A stretch of 10,268 nucleotides of DNA, from contig DATGTW010000008.1 in the NCBI GenBank assembly GCA_035301625.1, positions 1 to 10,268 on the forward strand. The letters run 5' to 3'. Made by a program: the position numbers and the translations under genes. The DNA is from Paenalcaligenes sp035301625. Its GTDB lineage: Bacteria; Pseudomonadota; Gammaproteobacteria; Burkholderiales; Burkholderiaceae_B. Positions 6,434 through 10,268 of the stretch are shown in pieces (position 1 is the stretch's first letter; each line of letters starts with the position of its first letter). Below the pieces are notes generated by a model. It was not told where the DNA came from. It worked only from the letters and a program-made list of their open reading frames with translations, and made no database searches.

Positions 6434-8101
6434 ATGCAAACCTATCGCGCTGCTGACCTTCTTGTGGATACCCTGATACAACAAGACATTCGTCGTGTTT
6501 TCTGTGTGCCGGGCGAAAGTTATTTATCCGTACTCGATGCATTTACCGATCAATCAACGATTGAGGTAGTCACAGCCCGACACGAAGGGGGAGCCGGCTT
6601 TATGGCGGTGACCGAGGCCAAAATGGGGCCTCGCCCCGGCGTGTGTTTTGTCAGTCGCGGGCCCGGCGCGATGAATGCAGCCATCGCCCTGCATACCGCG
6701 CAACAAGATGCCCTGCCCCTAATCATGTTTGTGGGGCAAGTGGCACGCGCCGATTTAGGCCGCAACGCCTTTCAAGAAGTAGACTATGTATCCCAGTGGA
6801 GCAAGGCCGCTAAATGGGTCTGGGAGGTTGACGATGCCAACCAGCTCGCCGAAGTCATCGATCGGGCTTTTCAATTAGCTCAATCACCGACCCCCGGGCC
6901 CGTGATTATTTCACTGCCTGAGGATATGCTTAATGACCTCGTTCCAAAACGAACCACGCGTGCCCCCATCACTGCTCAACTGCCAGGCTGTGCCCCCACG
7001 TCTGTTGCCGCAGCACATGATTTATTGACCAAAGCCCAAAGACCCTTGATCATTGCAGGACAAAGCCTCAATCACCCTCAGGGCCGAGCAGCTTTGCAAG
7101 CGTTAGCAGTACAGCACCAAATCCCCGTCGCTGTCAGTTTCAGACAACAGGACCTATTTCCTAATGATCATGAAAACTACGCCGGCCATTTAATTTTTAA
7201 TGCCCCGAAACAGTTGGTCGAAATTTTGTCAGAAACCGATCTCATTCTGGCGTTGGGGACTCGTTTAGGTGATGTCACCAGTCAAGGCTATACCCTGCCT
7301 CGCGCGCCCCAACCAGAACAACCTCTGATTCATGTTTATCCAGACCCTAGCGAATTAGGGCGCAACTTCGTCACTGAATTAGGGGTAGCTGCCGATCCCA
7401 CTGAGTTTTGTAATCAATTGGCTGCATTGCCTGACACCCACAATGATGCACGCCAAAATTGGCGACGCGAGGCTCATGAAAAAATACGCGCCCTTTATGC
7501 ATGGCAATCCAAAGAAGCCCCAGACGGTGTGGTATTTGGAAACGTAGTGGCAGCCGTCAATGAAATGGCCGCTGATGACGCTATTATCTGTGTTGATGCG
7601 GGCAACTTTAGTAGCTGGGTACAGCGTATTTTTAATTTCACAGGTGACCGGCGCATGTTGGCTACTATCTCGGGTGCGATGGGTTCTGCCATCCCAGCGG
7701 CTGTTGCCAGTAGTCTGCGCTACCCACAACGCCAAGTCATTGTATTTGCAGGCGATGGGGGCTTTATGATGACAAGCAATGAGCTGGCCACAGCACAATT
7801 GTATGGCGCCAATATCAAAGTTATCGTCTCGGATAACCGTAGTCTGGCCACTATTCGTTTGCACCAAGAGCTACAGTACCCGAACCGTATTAGCGCCACT
7901 CAATTAGAAAACCCTGATTTTGTTACCTTGGCCCAAGCGCACCAAATGGCAGGCTACCGCATCGAACACGATGCAGATATTGTCCCGATTCTGACCAAAG
8001 CCCTCGCAGCACCGGGTTCAGCTGTGGTTGCAGTTAATAGCAGTATGGAATACATCGCTGCCTTTGCCACCCTCAAGAAAACAAGTTCACAAACACCGTA
8101 A
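6434..8101 (+). CDS. ThDP-dependent enzyme, acetolactate synthase/benzoylformate decarboxylase-like
   Basis: The 555-residue protein has the three-domain layout of the POX/acetolactate synthase superfamily: N-terminal PYR domain (about 1-170), central domain (about 190-330) and C-terminal PP domain (about 365-540). The cofactor-activating glutamate is E51 in TARHEGGAGFMA, GPG in SRGPGAMNA is at 76-78, and AFQEVDY is at 112-118. The ThDP/Mg motif starts with GDG at 440-442 and ends at D467-N468 (usually NN), followed by TIRLHQE (473-479). The ATG at 6434 has AAGG 9 nt upstream. It resembles catabolic enzymes often annotated only as ThDP-binding protein. There is no ilvN-type regulatory subunit next to it, so an anabolic acetohydroxyacid synthase is unlikely. 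Likely reactions are decarboxylation or carboligation of a 2-oxo acid; the substrate is unknown. It diverges from the Bug receptor gene, and its 3' end overlaps the opposing gltS gene by 29 bp. Confidence 0.88.
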   Translation: MQTYRAADLLVDTLIQQDIRRVFCVPGESYLSVLDAFTDQSTIEVVTARHEGGAGFMAVTEAKMGPRPGVCFVSRGPGAMNAAIALHTAQQDALPLIMFVGQVARADLGRNAFQEVDYVSQWSKAAKWVWEVDDANQLAEVIDRAFQLAQSPTPGPVIISLPEDMLNDLVPKRTTRAPITAQLPGCAPTSVAAAHDLLTKAQRPLIIAGQSLNHPQGRAALQALAVQHQIPVAVSFRQQDLFPNDHENYAGHLIFNAPKQLVEILSETDLILALGTRLGDVTSQGYTLPRAPQPEQPLIHVYPDPSELGRNFVTELGVAADPTEFCNQLAALPDTHNDARQNWRREAHEKIRALYAWQSKEAPDGVVFGNVVAAVNEMAADDAIICVDAGNFSSWVQRIFNFTGDRRMLATISGAMGSAIPAAVASSLRYPQRQVIVFAGDGGFMMTSNELATAQLYGANIKVIVSDNRSLATIRLHQELQYPNRISATQLENPDFVTLAQAHQMAGYRIEHDADIVPILTKALAAPGSAVVAVNSSMEYIAAFATLKKTSSQTP

Positions 8102-9311
8102 TTACAATCGCGTTTACAAAATCAATAAACAACGATCCAACGATAGGAATCACAAAAAAGGCTTTGGGCGAGGGTCCGTTAGCATTGGTAAATGCTTGGA
8201 TATTTGCCATTGCATTGGGTGTCGCCCCTAAGCCTACCCCACAATGACCGACCGCCAAGGTAGCAGCATCATAGTTTTTGCCCATGATCCTAAAGGTCAC
8301 AAAATAGGTAAAGAAAAACACGATCACGGTTTGTACAACCAAGATGATCAACACGGGACCAAAGACATCGGCCAGCTCCCACAAGCGCATGCTCATCAAA
8401 GCCAACACCAGGAAAAAGCTCAACGACACCGAACTGATGGTGTTCATCTCGGCGTCAGGAAACGCGGCACGACGCAAGTCATAAATATTCCGAATAATAG
8501 CGGCAATGACCATCGCGCCCAAATAAGCAGGTACCGTTACCCCGTACTGCTGCAACCATTTCAGTACAGTGCCCCCCAACCCTGCGGCCACACATAACAA
8601 TATTACAGACTGTGTTGAAATCGGCATACGGCGTGCGGCGCGCGTATCATCGATGTCTTCATCAGCTTTGCTTAGAGTCACAGTCACCTCTGAATCCTGT
8701 GAAGCAGCACCACCGAGTACATATTCGTCCGGGCTGGGCCCCTTTAACTGATAACGACGCAGCAAACGCAGACCTACTGGGCCGCCAATGATACAGCCTG
8801 CTACCAGACCCCAGGTCGCTGCAGCTATCGCTGCGGGTAGCGCACCAGCTGCTCCATGAGCCTCGAGCAACGGGCCAAAAGCCGCCGATGTACCGTGCCC
8901 CCCAGTCAAGGAAATCGAACCTGCTGCCAGACCAATTAAAGGGCTGGCCCCCAGCACCGAGGCCAAACTCACGCCAACTATGTTCTGTATGATGACTAAA
9001 ATGGTGCACGCCAATAAAAACAGGGCAACCGCAATCCCACCACGCTTTAACATTTCTAAACTGGCAGTAAAGCCAATGGTGGTAAAAAACATCATCAAGA
9101 GCAGATCGCGCATATCATCACTAAGCTCGAGATCAAAGGCCCCTGTCTGATGACCCACCAACATAATAATGGAAAATAATAAACCGCCAATAATCGGCGA
9201 AGGAATAAAGTAACGCTCTAGAAAAGGCACGCGATCCTTGATGAAATGCCCGACAACCAAAAAAACGGCTGCCAAGCCTAGCGTTTCAACGTTGCTAAAT
9301 TCGATAAACAT
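8073..9311 (-). CDS. gltS: Sodium/glutamate symporter, GltS family
   Basis: The 412-residue integral membrane protein belongs to the ESS family of Na+/glutamate symporters (E. coli GltS is about 401). It shows the two inverted-repeat pore-loop signatures: ISLTGGHGTSAAFGP (133-147) in the first half and GHCGVGLGATPNAMANI (355-371) in the second. Roughly ten hydrophobic segments can be seen, e.g. 11-24, 37-53, 94-118, 157-178, 233-250, 262-275, 294-309 and 318-340. A charged cytoplasmic-type linker at about 184-231 joins the halves. The ATG at 9311 has AAGGG (9323-9319, minus) 7 nt upstream. Its last nine codons and stop overlap the 3' end of the convergent ThDP enzyme gene, and no terminator separates them. 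Glutamate is the expected substrate from family knowledge; a related dicarboxylate is possible. The AT-rich 9340-9365 probably contains its promoter, but no convincing -35/-10 pair stood out. Confidence 0.92.
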   Translation of the reverse strand: MFIEFSNVETLGLAAVFLVVGHFIKDRVPFLERYFIPSPIIGGLLFSIIMLVGHQTGAFDLELSDDMRDLLLMMFFTTIGFTASLEMLKRGGIAVALFLLACTILVIIQNIVGVSLASVLGASPLIGLAAGSISLTGGHGTSAAFGPLLEAHGAAGALPAAIAAATWGLVAGCIIGGPVGLRLLRRYQLKGPSPDEYVLGGAASQDSEVTVTLSKADEDIDDTRAARRMPISTQSVILLCVAAGLGGTVLKWLQQYGVTVPAYLGAMVIAAIIRNIYDLRRAAFPDAEMNTISSVSLSFFLVLALMSMRLWELADVFGPVLIILVVQTVIVFFFTYFVTFRIMGKNYDAATLAVGHCGVGLGATPNAMANIQAFTNANGPSPKAFFVIPIVGSLFIDFVNAIVITVFVNLFS

Positions 9312-9370
9312 GAAACTGCCCTTAGTTAATTAAAACCTGTGTATGGAATTATTATTTAAATAAGACCAAG

Positions 9371-9409
9371 AGCCCAAAATAATAAAGCGCGGTCAATGCC
9401 GCGCTTTAT
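9371..9409 (-). terminator. Rho-independent terminator after ispB
   Basis: AAAGCGCGG (9384-9392) pairs exactly with CCGCGCTTT (9399-9407) around a 6-nt loop, and two flanking A-T pairs (9382-9383/9408-9409) extend it to 11 bp. On the minus strand the stem is followed by an interrupted T-rich tract (TATTATTTT, 9383-9375), which suits termination of ispB ending at 9423. It also insulates gltS, which starts about 70 bp further on in the same direction. Confidence 0.8.
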
Positions 9410-9422
9410 AAGGACACATAGA

Positions 9423-10268
9423 TTAGCGATCCCGCTCGATGGAAAACTTGCACATCGCATGTAATGCATCAGTAGATTCGGATTGCGGAAACTGTGCCAA
9501 AGCATCCAAAGCCAACTGTGCCTCGTTGCGCGCTGCGATACGTGTGTACTCAACAGCATCGGTATTGGCGATAGCCCGTGCTACCGCGTCAAAATCAGCA
9601 TCCCCGGTCTCAATGGCATTTCGAATCAAGGCCTTTTCCTCATCAGTGCCGACCTCCATGACGCGAATCAATGGCAACGTGGGCTTGCCCTCGCGTAGAT
9701 CATCACCCACGTTTTTACCTAGAGCGTCTGCATCACCACTGTAATCCAGTACGTCATCGATCAGCTGAAATGCTGTCCCCAAATGACGCCCCAAGGTAGC
9801 TGCGGCCTCTTGGAGGGCTGCATCAGCTGCGCCTAAAATGGCGCCAACCTCGGTCGCAGCCTCGAAAAGTTTGGCTGTTTTATAACGCACGACCTGCATG
9901 TACCGTTCTTCGGAAACCTCGGGGTCGTGGACGTTGAGCAATTGCAACACCTCGCCCTCGGCAATGACGGTAGTGGCTGCAGACAATACTGCCATGGCCT
10001 GCATAGAGCGGGTTTCTACCATCATTTCAAAAGAGCGGGAATACAGATAATCACCCACGAGGACACTCGCCGCATTGCCAAACACAGCATTTGCAGTGCT
10101 GCGCCCGCGACGCAAATCAGATTCATCAACTACATCATCGTGCAACAAAGTTGCCGTATGAATAAACTCAACCACGGCGGCCAATAAATGATGGTCAGTA
10201 CCTTTGTAGCCTAATGCTTTGGCTACCAACATCAGTACAGCTGGGCGTAAGCGCTTGCCCCCGGCACT
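9423..10268 (-). CDS. ispB: Octaprenyl diphosphate synthase (5' end outside window)
   Basis: This all-trans polyprenyl diphosphate synthase adds isopentenyl units to an allylic diphosphate, making the isoprenoid tail of ubiquinone/menaquinone. The window contains 281 residues. The frame runs off the right edge, with the conserved SAGGKRLRP block as the first residues seen, so about 40 N-terminal residues are missing compared with the usual ~320. Numbering from the visible end, the first aspartate-rich motif HDDVVD has DDVVD at 45-49, and the second, QLIDDVLDYSGD, has its aspartates at 172, 173 and 176. GDDLREGKPTLPLI follows, as in the family. The internal ATG at 10232 is not the real start, because GGKRLRP lies upstream of it. 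The exact chain length (C40 or another) cannot be read directly; octaprenyl is inferred from similarity to IspB of proteobacteria. A hairpin terminator follows the stop. Confidence 0.93.
   Translation of the reverse strand, partial: SAGGKRLRPAVLMLVAKALGYKGTDHHLLAAVVEFIHTATLLHDDVVDESDLRRGRSTANAVFGNAASVLVGDYLYSRSFEMMVETRSMQAMAVLSAATTVIAEGEVLQLLNVHDPEVSEERYMQVVRYKTAKLFEAATEVGAILGAADAALQEAAATLGRHLGTAFQLIDDVLDYSGDADALGKNVGDDLREGKPTLPLIRVMEVGTDEEKALIRNAIETGDADFDAVARAIANTDAVEYTRIAARNEAQLALDALAQFPQSESTDALHAMCKFSIERDR

Noticed and set aside
6434..8101. Assignment of the ThDP enzyme as ilvB/ilvG (anabolic acetolactate synthase)
   Set aside because: There is no small regulatory subunit or other ilv gene nearby, and the motif ending DNRS...TIRLHQE is unlike typical IlvB; only the superfamily is supported.
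8244..8597. Plus-strand open frame of 117 codons inside gltS
   Set aside because: It is antisense to conserved membrane segments; its His/Gln/Lys-rich composition comes from the complement of gltS codons.

Overview
The window is a stretch of ordinary bacterial chromosome, densely packed with about 50% GC by eye. It holds eight protein genes, and I see no RNA gene, CRISPR array or insertion sequence. Three things point to a betaproteobacterium of the Burkholderiales, probably Alcaligenaceae: a gatCAB operon, an all-trans polyprenyl diphosphate synthase of the IspB type, and a Bug/TctC-type solute receptor, a family greatly expanded in Bordetella and its relatives. This placement is inferred from gene content and protein style; no search was run.

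Layout. (1) 83-3376, plus strand: gatC-gatA-gatB, a tight operon for the tRNA-dependent amidotransferase, ending at a hairpin terminator that also serves the convergent pyrE. (2) 3475-5143: pyrE (minus; pyrimidine synthesis) and an exodeoxyribonuclease III gene (plus, TTG start), divergent around a 211-bp spacer with a plausible promoter for each. (3) 5167-8101: a periplasmic Bug receptor (minus) divergent from a thiamine diphosphate (ThDP) enzyme of the acetolactate synthase-like superfamily (plus). Their 259-bp spacer carries an inverted repeat. (4) 8073-9311, minus: a GltS-type sodium/glutamate symporter whose 3' end overlaps the 3' end of the ThDP enzyme gene by 29 bp. (5) 9423 to the right edge, minus: ispB, truncated by the window, followed by its own hairpin terminator.

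The outer parts are housekeeping: Asn/Gln-tRNA formation, UMP synthesis, DNA repair, quinone side-chain synthesis. The centre (about 5.1-9.3 kb) looks like an accessory metabolic island for a carboxylate: a receptor, a ThDP lyase/decarboxylase-type enzyme, and next to them an amino-acid symporter. The substrate of the receptor-enzyme pair cannot be read from the sequence, and this is the part most worth following up. I found no convincing new type of system. The remaining observations are modest: a Q/N-rich insertion in GatA, the overlapping convergent gene ends, a candidate operator, and a variant ThDP motif.
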